Assembly (NCBI RefSeq): GCF_037975245.1
Contig: NC_092564.1
Span: 17,905,984 to 17,969,983 of the forward strand
Source: Apostichopus japonicus
Lineage: Eukaryota > Echinodermata > Holothuroidea > Aspidochirotida > Stichopodidae
Length of the DNA stretch: 64,000 nt
Reading direction: 5' to 3'
The notes under the pieces were generated by a model. The model saw only the letters and a program-made list of their open reading frames with translations. It did not search any database and had not been told where the DNA came from. This document shows positions 1-11,347 of this stretch, one piece after another. Made by a program: the position numbers and the translations under genes. How positions within the stretch are numbered: position 1 is the first letter of the stretch; every line of letters starts with the position of its first letter.

Positions 1-433
1 GATTTAAGTATATATACCACCTAATAATGTCCTAATAATCATGGTGTGATTTTGAATTTTTGATTGACTATTAACTTTAAATTAAGCAAAAGATTGTATT
101 TTAAGTAACTTATCTAGATATAATATTGAGCATTGTCATCTGTTCCCTAAGATCACAGCAAATTAGTCTTATCTTAATGAATTACACATTTGAACTTTTC
201 ATCATATAATGTAGTAACTGACCACGGTCATCCAAAGAATATTTTCAGCCCTAAATTTTCATTCCCACACCCCTCCTGAGAGCACCACTTTTATAATTTC
301 ATCAACTGGACTCTGGGCTGACATCTCACATATTACAGTACAAACGACCATATTACAAACCATTACATATGACCATTCAACACTCAATTGTTATATACCC
401 AAAGTGTGTGTTACCATTGCACTCTGTACTTAC

Positions 434-3400
434 ACTAACTGTCACAACTGGTCCAACTTTGAAAAAGGCATAACGGTCTCCACTGGTGAAGTCCAGCACC
501 TCTTCTTTGAATAAATCGCTCAACTTCTCTGCATATAGTTTCATTCTCGACGGTGTTCCACCAATAATCACAAACTACGGTAAAACAGGTAAAAATGAAA
601 AGAATAAATTGCAATGTTGAAATTCTATCTATCGCTGTTCTTTCTTTTTTCTTTCCCTGCTTTTTCTTGTTTTTTTGTAGGAGAGTATTTTATCACAGAT
701 AGTCTAGTCTAGCTGCCTTAGAATCATGTGCTAACTTCAACCTTCAATGTAGGCCTTACATTATTTTTAATCTCAGAACTGTTGATCATTGCTGTACATG
801 TATACATTTTCATATTCTATTCATCAAATTAAATACTCAATGACCTTTACACTGACTCAAAATACTGCAAGTGAAACTACTTTGCTATTACTGAGCTAAC
901 ACAAAGACACTTATATGCTCAGAAATTGATAATTAACTATTATATAATTACAGACACAATCATGCATACATACATGTATGTATTTAACGCAAATTCCTAC
1001 CATAGCTAATTGATGTATGTATATATACATATATATATGCACTGGATGTAGGCAGCACTTAATTGTGATCCTTGAATATGATGGATTGACTTCAAATATC
1101 AAGGATGCTATAAAGTTTAATCAAACTTCAAGGGTTCTGGATTTACATTGACTTGCAGCGATTACAGAAGCATATTTTAAATTAAAATACCCTCAAAAGT
1201 TGGAGTGCCAATTGATTATGTTTGACAAGTGAACCAGGAGATTAAAAAGTCCAAGGATAGAAGGCACAGTACTTTACCAGACTACTGTAGTGTTAACATA
1301 CATATGTATGTATATACGGCAATTAATTGCAACAAAGAAATATCAACCAGCATGATATATGTCGTAAAGATCAATGTTTTGGTCTTCATGGATACAGTAT
1401 AATCTTGTATCTGAACTACGTACATGAAGATGTCAGAGTAGCATCTTTCAGCAGTGACTGATGTTTAAGTGGGAGAGTTAACAAACATGCGCATAAATTA
1501 TGAAGTAGGTACTGTACTTGAAGGATGTTAGTCACTTACAGTACTGAAAAGCATCATAGCATTGGGGGTGATGTAGATATCTATATCATCAATACAATAT
1601 AGATTGTACTTCTCCCACATGGAAAAGAATTAACGTGTTTCTACATGTGTGTATAATGATTGGATCAAACATTTTGTCATAATCCGCATCGGTGATTTCT
1701 GCATTTTGTTATATATTGCTTGAGTTTCTCTTGCTCCCCAGACCTTAATGACTGACATGCTGACCCGAGTTATTATGTCACTTTTCAGGGGCGTATCCAG
1801 GATTTTCTAACCCGGGGGGCGCGAATTACTATCTAAGCGGAGCGCCACCATCGGTTGGCGCGCAGCGTACAAGAAAATTTCTGGTTTTGATACACCCCCA
1901 GATCACCGGAAATGGGACATCTCGGGCTTTAAAATGACCAACCAGATCTACACTTTTGCCCGAGAATCAAGTATTTCCCAATAGTTTTGTTTTCATCCCC
2001 AAAATTTTTGAAGATTGTCACCAGTCACGCATCATGTTCGACCTCATGGCATCTCCTGTGGGTCATTGCTTTTGTAGATGATTCTACGTCGCGGCCCAAA
2101 ATACCCGTCAGCCCCACTTTTAAAGGTTTTAAGCCGATTAGCATATTTGTTCAGAATTTGAAAGTTCACATTTCTCGTGAAATAAATTCACTTCAAAACA
2201 TACTCATAATGTTGCACAAATTTTCATCTATGGACAACCATTATAGAAAAAACCTCCTTCAACCCCTAACAGACCGGATACCGAGCACTACACACATAGA
2301 CAGTTTGGAGGCTGTTCATCATGGAACGGCATTTTCATGCTCACTGATATGATGTGATATTTGCTGTTTGCTTTACATAATGTTGCACAAATTTTCATCT
2401 ATGGACAACCATTATAGAAAAAACCTCCTTCAACCCCTAACAGACCAGATACCAAACACTACACACATAGACAGTTTGGAGGCTGTTCATCATGGAATGC
2501 CATTTTCATGCTCACTGATATGATGTGATATTTGCTGTTTGCTTTACAAATTCGAATAATTGAAATGAGACTGAAATAAATAACTTTTATCTGTTTATTG
2601 GCAATGCCCCACATTCTTTTCATTTTGAGTTTAAGTTCATTACACACTGAAGGCTTCGATTCTCTATTTGCCTTCAGTTTAGGGAAGATCTTGGGATTTT
2701 CATCCCTAGATATCGCTAGATATTGCTAGATATCCATACAGTAAAGTGTCTTTGTGATTTCTTGGGATTTTTCGGGGCCTGATCTTGGAAAATTGCAAAA
2801 TCAGGAGTGGTCACACTCCATGTAGGTCAGTGCATGACCTTTTTACATCACTAAAACACAACCCGATCACTTGTTATCGATGAAGCGGTCTGTTGCCGGA
2901 TTTTGTCAGGAGTCTGGGTACTACGGGCAAAGGTCATTAATTAAGTTTCGCATGAGAAATTTAATTTTTAGATTCATTGTATGTGTTACGGTACTATAGG
3001 TTTGGGGTACAATTAGCATTCAAGTCGGGGTGTATAACATTTTATCTCTGGATGGCAGTGCTGCATCGAAGGACATATGTCTAGTGCAGTTCTCATATAG
3101 ATCCTGGTCTAATACCGAAATGCATCATGTTCCCTAACGACTCGGTCGAGTTCTAGACCAGCCACAGTTGGTTTCAGAGCACAATTGTACAATTGTGTAA
3201 GGCGTCCATACACACACACGCGTCATCAGGGGCGGTGATCTGTTTCAAATATTGGGGGGGACGTTTGCTTGGGTGCAGGCGCGTAGCAACCACATCCCCA
3301 AATTTTTTCGCGCGCTTCGTGATATTTTGTATATATACCAAATTTCATTACAGATGCTGTCTGTCTTATGGGCGCAGATCAGTTTTGGATAATGGTGGGG

Positions 3401-5832
3401 ACGCGTATCTGTTAATCTCTGTTACTATCTAAGCGGAGCGCGACCATTGGTTTGCGCGTAGCGTACAAGAATTTTTTTGGGCAAATATACCTCCCAGATC
3501 ACCGGAAATAACACTTCCCAGACACAATAATGAACCAAAACCGCCTTAAATTTGAGATCTCATGGCTCAGAAATTTAAGTTGGGGAAACACATGGACTTC
3601 ATGCAGAAAAAAAAATCAGGGGACAATAATCCAAGGAGACTTTTGTATACGATGGGTCTGGGTCCTCTCCCAGAAAACAATTATAGACTGCCGCAAATGC
3701 GATATCCTTCCAAAAGTTAACAACTGTGGATAAATGTAATAAAGTGAGAACTGCTGCATGTCATTTGCACAATGCTGGATCAAACTGCGCCAAAGTTCAA
3801 TACAGGGAAATTTGCTATGCAGCGTTTGTTCAAGACAAATTGGTGGGGACAAAGTATATCATGTCCCAACCACTGAAAAAGTTGGTGGGGGCGCGTCCCG
3901 TTGTCCCCACCAGGATCTGCGCCCATGGTCCATCTAGCTAATTCATTTCGAAAATAAGTAAAAACTACTCTCCGTGAAAGTCTGTGTCGTTTTTTGGTGA
4001 TATTTAGTAACAAATTGTGACACGGTTAGACAGGCGCATAGCAAGGAATTTGCCAAGGGAGGGGCGAAGCTTGTTGGCAAACTATCTAAGCGTGGCACCA
4101 CCATGCATGATTTGGCGCGAAGCGTAAAAGAAAATTTTGGCCAAAAATGTCTCCTAGATCGCTGGAAATGGCACTTCCCTGGCCTTGAAAGTTGCATCTA
4201 AGCATTTTCTATTTTGAAATTACAAGCGATATCATAAAAAATATGCTCTTATAGCCACAAAAAACTATGCCACCAAATATTGGGGGGGGATATTAGATAC
4301 TATATCCCCCACCTAAAATATTGGGGGGGACATGTCCCCCCCGTCCCCCCCATGATCGCCGCCCATGCACGTCATGATATATATATATTAGTGAGAGAGG
4401 AAAAATGGGAACGTCAAAAATGGAATTTTCGGTGTTAGGCTCAGAGGTGCACGCCCCTTCCGAAATCCTCAATCCGTCACTGGCTACCCTGCGTATATAA
4501 TAGGGATCAGCGCTGTAATTATGTCACTGTTCCTCTTTCTCTTCCCGGTGTCTTGGCGTTTTTCTTCTGCTCCCTCCTTTTCTCCTTTCCTCCTTTTTCT
4601 CTCTCTTTCATCTTTTTCTTTTCTTTTCCCCTCCTTCCTCCTCTTTTCCCTTCTCTTTTTTTTCTTTCTTCTTCTCTTTTTTTCCTCTCCTCTTTTTCTT
4701 ACCCGGGGGCGCGCGCCCCCAAGGCCCCCCCCTGGATACGCGCCGGACTTTTCCATCATTTACCTTTCCAATTTAAACTTTTTTTCATAATTTCAGATTT
4801 TAAAAATAATTGAACATTATTATAGAAACTGTTCCCAAGAAAGCATTTTTAAACCCTGTATGGCACTTATTGCCGGCTAAACTGTCTGAAATCCTTTCCA
4901 TGGTCACATTTTAACTTGCCAAAGTTCTTCTTGTCTCAGTATGTATACTAATTTGCACAGTTGGAGGAATATAAGTAAGGCCTCCCCTATAATTCACATT
5001 CTAGGAGAGCTACTTACTTTAAGCTCCTTGATAATAACATGTAACACCCAATATTAGTTATGGATATGTGTAAAAGTACTGTAGAATGCAGGAATTAACC
5101 ATTACTCTGCTCATATAGGGCACAATGCATTCCAATTAAATGGTTAAATCTATATCTGTGGCTGAAAAGTGGTTCCCTGCGTGATAGTGTAGCTAACAGA
5201 TAGGCTAAAAAGTTATTATTAACTTGGTTTAAGCAATGAATGTATGCCATTGTCTAAACGATCGATGCTATGTACCTATCAATACTAATCAATACTATCA
5301 TCATGTTAAGTGTGTGATACTTGATGCATACATGTACCCAAAGAACATTGCACAGTATTTCAAGACAACCTTGTAGAGCTAATATGAATCGATCAATAAT
5401 CGTTGTATTGTGTGTTGATACGCTATGCTATGCTTCGAAAAGGTCACGTTTGGTGATGCGTATGGCTATTCGTGTTTGTGCATGTACATACTGGTTAGTT
5501 TGAGTGTAATGAACACAGCAAGGATAGGTTTTAATTTCACAAAGACCTGTAGAATATCAGGGCAACTGAGGTTGCTGGCAGGACAACATCATTACGTTGC
5601 ATAAATGAGTCAAGCTAATCAGGAAGTATAGTGTATGGTAACCCTGGTTTTCAATATCACTACTTGAAAAATTAGAAAAATTTAAAAAAACTAGTACCCA
5701 TACCTTTGTATCTCTAAATTTCTGAATATTCTTTGGATCACGAGTGTTCGGTCCCAAGTGAAAGAGAATGTCTTCTTTGAGGTCAGAGAGAAATGGATTT
5801 GGGAGTGACATAGTTGCTGTTGAAACACTCAT
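434..5832 (-). CDS. UPP: Uridine phosphorylase, first two coding exons (partial, runs off left edge)
   Basis: Uridine phosphorylase cleaves uridine with phosphate to uracil and ribose-1-phosphate in cytosolic pyrimidine salvage. Two minus-strand exons are visible. Exon 1 (5832 down to 5704, 43 codons) starts at an ATG and contains NPFLSDLKEDILFHL, the counterpart of the conserved N-terminal 'NP....M.EDILYH' segment of animal UPP1/UPP2. It ends in AAG before a GTATGG donor. Exon 2 (574 down to 434, 47 codons) follows a CCGTAG acceptor and reads FVIIGGTPSRMK and GDRYAFFKVGPVVTVS, matching the family's FVCVGGSPSRMK and DRYAMYKVGPVLSVS blocks. It ends at a GTAAGT donor. Both junctions are phase 0, and the joined protein aligns without a gap across RDTK/FVII. 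A further acceptor just upstream of the ATG (AG at 5845-5844) suggests a 5' UTR intron. The remaining roughly 220 residues lie beyond position 1. UPP1 and UPP2 cannot be separated here. Confidence 0.9.
2205..2548. repeat. 171-bp unit present twice in tandem
   Basis: Two nearly identical 171-base copies (starting at 2205 and 2376) both contain AATGTTGCACAAATTTTCAT and GGAGGCTGTTCATCATGGAA. They differ by a few substitutions (for example CCGGATACCGAG versus CCAGATACCAAA). Open frames through them are by-products of the repeat. Confidence 0.85.
4031..4245 (-). mobile_element. Partial copy of the 7214-7511 MITE family
   Basis: Begins with CAGGCGCATAGCAAGGAATT and continues through an ACTATCTAAGCGTGG segment, GGCGCGAAGCG and a region rich in ATATCATAAAAA. 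This is the reverse of the complete element at 7214-7511. The far terminus is missing or replaced by a G-rich repeat. Confidence 0.6.
4545..4700. repeat. Polypyrimidine tract (CTTT/CTCC)n
   Basis: About 150 bases are almost pure C/T on the plus strand. They create long shadow frames (S/F/L-rich on plus, K/R/E-rich on minus) that should not be read as genes. Confidence 0.8.
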
Positions 5833-5845
5833 CTTTGCTGCACCT
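5833..5845 (-). promoter_or_regulatory. 5' UTR splice acceptor of the uridine phosphorylase gene
   Basis: On the minus strand an A/T-rich tract runs into TTTTCAG and then GTGCAGCAAAG directly before the start ATG at 5832. This looks like a 3' splice site, so the promoter and first untranslated exon should lie further right (above 5845). That exon was not identified. Confidence 0.45.
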
Positions 5846-7205
5846 GAAAATTAAGTAAACCAATTGAGATCTTTGTCATGTAGGGATCTGGAAATGGTTG
5901 TTGCCAAAACGTTTCAGCAATACCTTCTGCTTACTTCACAATCTTACATTGTACAGTAAAATCCTTCTGATTCATCTGATAAAATAACTACACATATGAA
6001 GGTTATATACGGCAATAAATAAATACAAATATCCTTAGATACAGTAGTAGTTACAGCACCATTGTTTACTTTGAGTAATAAATCAAACATAAGACATTTC
6101 CTGTTATATACTAATAGGGCTAGGCCTAGCCTTCAGATTAGCACGTATTAAAAAATCCACATCTTTAGTCCACGTAAGATCAACATTATGTGGCCAATTA
6201 ATCTAATCCAAACCAAGTAGATGAAAGGTTGTCATACTCACAAAACGTTATGTGTTCGTCCGGAGTTTACAGACTGAATATAAAGTAGTTCTATTGCGGG
6301 TGGACTGTAAATCGTTCAGACCTATGTAGCCTGATATGTTACTTGCTTAGAGTTCACCAGAATCTTGACAAGATCAGCAGTAATAAGACCCACCACTTCT
6401 TTGGATAATTTCCTTTCGCCGGTGATCTGGCCGCTCGCGCGCGATATGATTTGCTGTACACGTATTACGTAAAGTAGTGTGTTCGTATTGCATAGGGATA
6501 TCGTGTTAGTAATGGCAAGCTATATAACAAAGAGAAGTTTGTTTACACCAGTACGTGCAGCTGCCACTTATAGAGTGACATTTAATGTCGCTGGGGAGAA
6601 TCAGCACGTTTGTTTATTTATCTAACGGGAGGTGCGGCTTATCTCAGCGATAAAATAGCCAATCACAATTGAATATTAGGTCGACGCCCATCTTAAAGCC
6701 GGCAGTTATATGCAGCTGTGAATAAATTTGGAAATGTAAATCTGCTCAGGTATGGAAATTATAGTTTATTGTTTCAAACAATTTAATACTGTAAAAGTGT
6801 AAATTCTGATTTGGAGTTATGATCGTGGAAATGTGATGATTTAAACCGCTGGCACCCATCGGTCGTGGCAATTAATATTGCACGTCAGGTCGGAATAGAC
6901 TCTTTACTTGATCACCGCATTTGCCACCGTGTTTTATTAACTGCCATTTCGTCACTTTTCATTCGATTTGGCTGAAATTTCGTGAGTGGTGTGTATTTCT
7001 TTCAATTTTTTTTACAACTTTCTAACATTGTAATAAACTATATATGTCTTCTACTAGAGGGACCATGGACACAAGGGGGAAAAAGAAATGGGAGGAAAGG
7101 ATATTACCAATATATATTACAAAACAAATTTCTCAAATATAGAAGCAATTAGATGAGCGTCTGCACTCGTTGCTGCTCTTGTTTTAATAATTAAGTGCTG
7201 CTTTA
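5846..7205. other. Intergenic region between the uridine phosphorylase and cyclin H genes
   Basis: The two genes are head to head (minus then plus). No coding exon was recognised. A less AT-rich stretch at about 6400-6700, with GCCGGTGATCTGGCC and CGCTCGCGCGCG, is the likeliest place for a promoter or untranslated first exon. No TATA box or initiator could be assigned with confidence. Confidence 0.4.
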
Positions 7206-7213
7206 CCGAAGCA

Positions 7214-7511
7214 CATGCGCGTAGCCAAGGGGCGAAGGGGCGACCGCCCCCCTACCCCTTGAGCAAATTTTTTTGTACGTTTTTATGATATCGCTAGTAA
7301 TTTCAAATACAAAATGCTAAGATGTAACTTGCAAGGCCCGAGAAGTGCCATTTCCAGCGATCTGGGAGGCATTTTCGGCCAACATTTTCTTGTACGCTTC
7401 GCGCCAATATGGTGGCGCTACGCTTAGATGATTTCCAATGCCGAATCTACGACTCTGATAATTTGCCTACAGGTTCACCCCTCCCTTAGCAAATTCCTCG
7501 CTACGCGCCTG
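7214..7511. mobile_element. Complete hAT-type MITE with 8-bp target-site duplication
   Basis: A 298-base element with imperfect terminal inverted repeats: left CATGCGCGTAGCCAAGG, right (complement) CAGGCGCGTAGCGAGG. It is bounded by a perfect 8-base direct repeat CCGAAGCA (7206-7213 and 7512-7519). Eight-base duplications and CA(G)-starting termini are typical of hAT transposons. There is no coding capacity. Related copies occur in 1820-4245. Confidence 0.8.
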
Positions 7512-7624
7512 CCGAAGCATCTAAAAGAAAAGGTGGTACAAAGCACGGCCGTACCAACATGAACGGTGCAACAAGATTGTTCGTGAGTCTGATTGAACTT
7601 GTGGCAAAGTTCTCCGTCCGACTG

Positions 7625-8151
7625 TATGGCGGGCCATCAGTCTCAAATCATGGGAGATCGACTTATACCGATTTAAATCGACATATACCAGTTTCCTTCG
7701 ACATATCATCGATTTATTTTACTTATCATCGATTTAAATCGATGATAAGTAAAATAAATCGATGATATGTAGAATTAATCGATGATATGTCGATTTAAAT
7801 TGACATATACCAGTTTCATTCTACATATCATCGATTTAAATCGACATATACCAGTTTACTTCCACATATCATCGATTTATTTTACTTATCATCGATTTAA
7901 ATCGATGATAAGTAAAATAAATCGATGATATGTAGAATGAAACTGGTATATGTCGATTTAAATCGATGATATGTAGAATGAAACTGGTATATGTCGATTT
8001 AAATCGATGATATGTAGAATGAAACTGGTATAAGTCGAAGGAAACTGGTATAAGTCGAAGGAAACTGGTATATGTCGAAGGAAACTGGTATATGTCGATT
8101 TAAATCGGTATAAGTCGATCTCCCATGATTTGAGACTGATGGCCCGCCATA
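7625..8151. mobile_element. Palindromic foldback element with internal ATCGATTTAAATCGAT repeats
   Basis: The left end (TATGGCGGGCCATCAGTCTC, continuing through CATGGGAGATCGACTTATACC) is repeated inverted at the right end (GGTATAAGTCGATCTCCCATG ... CCCGCCATA). The interior is made almost wholly of direct and inverted copies of ATCGATTTAAATCG, ACATATACCAG and AAGTAAAATAAATCGATG. A direct repeat CGACTG flanks it (7619-7624, 8152-8157), consistent with a target-site duplication. The strand could fold into a long hairpin. No protein is encoded. Confidence 0.75.
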
Positions 8152-8349
8152 CGACTGATGTAGTACATATAGGCAGTGACCTGAATCTTTATAGGAGGGC
8201 GACATATACCAATGAAGTATTTTATAAAGGAGAGGTACGTGCTGCATATGCCGTGAGGTCATGATTGATTTTATTTTAAAGTTAATACGTCAAATGGTGC
8301 ATTCTGCGACTACAATTAGGTCTGAACGCAAAATAACTTAAAATGTGTC

Positions 8350-8470
8350 TATAAAGGGAATGTATGTATTTGTATTGTGTATTTGTATATTTATTTGTAT
8401 TGTATTTATTTAAATGTGTTATGTATTTGTATACTTTTCAAATTATGTATTTGTATGTATATTTGTATGG
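8350..8470. repeat. Low-complexity TGTATTTG-rich stretch
   Basis: Repeated TATTTGTAT and TGTATTTGTA units with drift; a simple-sequence tract without coding potential. Confidence 0.7.
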
Positions 8471-8471
8471 G

Positions 8472-11313
8472 AAGGGTTTATATGCCAGTACAGTAATCTC
8501 AGAGTTTACAAATCATACGAACAATAAACTTTAAAATGTTGGTTGCCTTTAAACTCCAAATGTTGAAAATAGTTATCTTTAGCTTTGCCCAAGGGATGCG
8601 ACAAATATCAATTGAAGTTCACAGTTTGCCTGGAATTCCCATGCAGCATTTGAGTACGCAATTACCTGTATTTTAATACACTATAGCTGTTCCAGCACAG
8701 TGACCAGTTTAGCGGGCCAAATGAAGTATTTAAAGAAGACCACTTTTTGACAGAGACGTACATAGCTGAAAAACGTGTGTAACAACCAGGGACCGGATAG
8801 AAAGCTTCCAAGGTGGGGGGAGGGGGGGGGCACAACATCAGAGGGCACTTTCTCATTCCACAACCAGCACTCGTTATGCTATAACTATAAATATATATGA
8901 TGTGTTAGTATGCTATCAATACCACTATGGTGTACGTGAATAATAAAAATAAATATTAAAATTAACAATTAAAGGCTTAAAATATACAAAAGACAGGTCT
9001 TCATCAAAGGGGCACATTTTATTTGCCAGTAGGGCACATTTGCTATTTTGGAAAAAAGTGGGGGGGGGGGCGGCACGTGCCCCCACTGCCCCCGGCTCCT
9101 ACCCCCTGGTGTCAAAAAGATCATGAATGTTGAATTAAACTTTCTCAATCGCTCCAGCATAACTTGTTAATTCATTAACAATTAATTATAACCGGTCACC
9201 ATGCAGCTGTCCTTCATACTGCCCCGACTGCATGCACAACGATCTAATGCATGTTTATACCATAGGTTAACACACAGGGGGGGGGGGGGTGGTAGAGTGT
9301 TCAGCTATCCTCACTTTGTGTGGGTAGGGTCAGGGGTATGTTTCTACCCCATCGACTTGCTTTAATCAGAAATGCACGATTTGCATATCATTTACCGTCG
9401 ATTTTTTTTTTCAAGAAAAAGAATTCCAAGTGGAAATTGAAATTAATTTGTCTTTTGACTGTTTTGAGATAATAATAAAATAAAAGGAAACTTTCAATGT
9501 CCCTCTTAATTAGGGAAGAATTTCAAAGTAACCTTGATTGTCTTCCTCTCACTTTTTATGTTTCTTCGTCACTGCAGTTTTTAGTTTCTTCAGTTTATAA
9601 TTTGGATAAACTATTTATCTGACATGTTTTTTTCCCCTCGCCTCATTGTTTACTAGCATAATCGCTATTGCAGTAGCAATTATCCACAATACAGTAGTGG
9701 TAACATGTAAATATACACAAATGACGTGCGGAAAGTAAAAGTTAAGACAACGGAAATTTGTGAGACTGTGTTCAATTTTCAGACAGTGAGACAGTGAGAA
9801 ATATTTTAATGTTAAATCGCATATGTTTTGCCAAGTTATTTTTGACGGAGTGAAAAAGCTGTCTGCCGTTAATTACATTCTGAACTGGTCTCTCATTCAT
9901 ATCCCGTTGACTTCAAAGTAGGTACCAGTAGCACGAAACATTCTACGTCAGGTTAGGACCACACTTTCTATTAGAAAGTACGCTGCAAAAGTTATGCTGG
10001 CCTATAGTTATATACCGTTTGCATAAGTTAAGTCAAATTTCATATTATGTACTATGGTCATAGATCATTTCGTTGGTCTTGTCTATCATTCCATAGTGGC
10101 CAAAACCCTGTGTTCACTCAGTGTTATCCTACATTCCTATTTCAAGAGAGTGGAAAACAACAAGGTACATTGAGAACTGTCTTGATATATATACTGTACA
10201 GTAGTAAAGGCTTCATAATTGACACACCTTCATAATTGACGCACCTTCAAACATTACTAGCAACGATACAGCAGGCAACCTAAAACTTTTTGCAGTCAAG
10301 CAGTTACATATTTGATGAGTTATAATCCACTTCAGGTACAGTATATGCTGATCAATTTGTGGTTTTTCTTTTAGTTTTTAACACACTCCCCACAATTTTG
10401 CACATTTTTTCGGCATTTGGATATCATACCCCCTAAAAATATCCAAAACTAACTCAGTTTGATACCACTACTCTCTGGAACCTGACCTGTCTGAGCTTAG
10501 AAGTTAGAGGCTCAAAGCATAGCAAACAGCATCCAAGGTCAATGGATACACGTATACATACTTTGGCCTACACTACAGAACTTTAGCTTATTGACGAATG
10601 TGTCAAATTAGGCGCATGAAAGAATTTAACACGGCAGACGTTTTGTGGTCATATTCTGCTCAATTGTACGTTGTGTAGGCACAGAACTATAAATATTTTG
10701 AGATCATTACATTTCTGAGGAACTACACATACAGTATGAAAAACTAATACAGTTGATTTTGATTTTTTGTTGATCATACATGATAAACATCGTTAATCAA
10801 ATCCGTAAGTGCGTCAATTATGAGCCCACCATGCTACTAGATAGCCTAAAAAGTAACAGTAACAGTTGTGTTCACAATTACGTGCAATCTTGGTAACAAC
10901 CTGCAGTGAAGTTCTATGCAAATGATAAATTATGCCAGATCAGCAAAGTTATATTTGTCTGAAATTTTTTACCTAGAGGCTAACTTATCTATAATAACTG
11001 TACCACACTGCACATTCCAGTGTGTAGTCATATCCTGTAATATGTATAATACTTTACACTTACACTTACAGTATGTACATCACAGTGTGTGTTCTCATTT
11101 ACTACTCACCTATAAATCTCCCACACACTCTACAGTCACAATGCTGAGTAGTTTTTGGTCACACGTGCATTCACATGGACTGTTCATGCACAAGCTGAAT
11201 GTGAGCAATATACTTTCTAAAAGATATATTTTTGTTAAGCTGGTTGCGTTATTTACAGTATATATGTCTTACAGTATAATGCATTATAAGCAATGTCTTT
11301 TCTTATTTTACAG
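8472..11313. other. Intergenic region upstream of cyclin H
   Basis: No exon was recognised. It contains G/C homopolymer-rich fragments at about 8810-8835 and 9058-9110 (GTGCCCCCACTGCCCCCGGC) that look like termini of old DNA transposons. A short direct duplication of CTTCATAATTGAC lies at about 10210-10240. The cyclin H promoter and any first untranslated exon should lie here but are not identifiable by eye. Confidence 0.35.
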
Positions 11314-11347
11314 GAATTGTTTGTGTAGACTTGTTAACTGATCCATC
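11314..11347 (+). promoter_or_regulatory. 5' UTR part of the first visible cyclin H exon
   Basis: A TTCTTATTTTACAG acceptor ends at 11313. The 34 bases to the ATG hold TGA and TAG triplets, so no longer N-terminus is likely. A separate upstream untranslated exon is implied. Confidence 0.5.

Larger units (their letters stand above)
1787..4746. mobile_element. Nest of hAT-like non-autonomous elements in the uridine phosphorylase intron
   Basis: The left end reads AGGGGCGTATCCAGG, then a GC-rich stretch. The right end carries the inverse, CCTGGATACGCGCC, at about 4732-4745. Both ends are flanked by the 7-base direct repeat ACTTTTC (1780-1786 and 4747-4753). Inside are at least three diverged copies of the family that is complete at 7214-7511 (about 1820-1925, 3283-3520 and 4031-4245), each carrying ACTATCTAAGC and a GCGYRGCGTA-type motif. 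Fragments ending in runs of G or C (about 3229-3290, 4275-4370) and a polypyrimidine tract (4545-4700) are also present. No transposase was seen. Treating the whole span as one composite insertion is an inference. Confidence 0.45.

Noticed and set aside
4484-4813. K/R/E-rich and S/F/L-rich overlapping frames
   Set aside because: Produced by a polypyrimidine tract; open on both strands because of composition.
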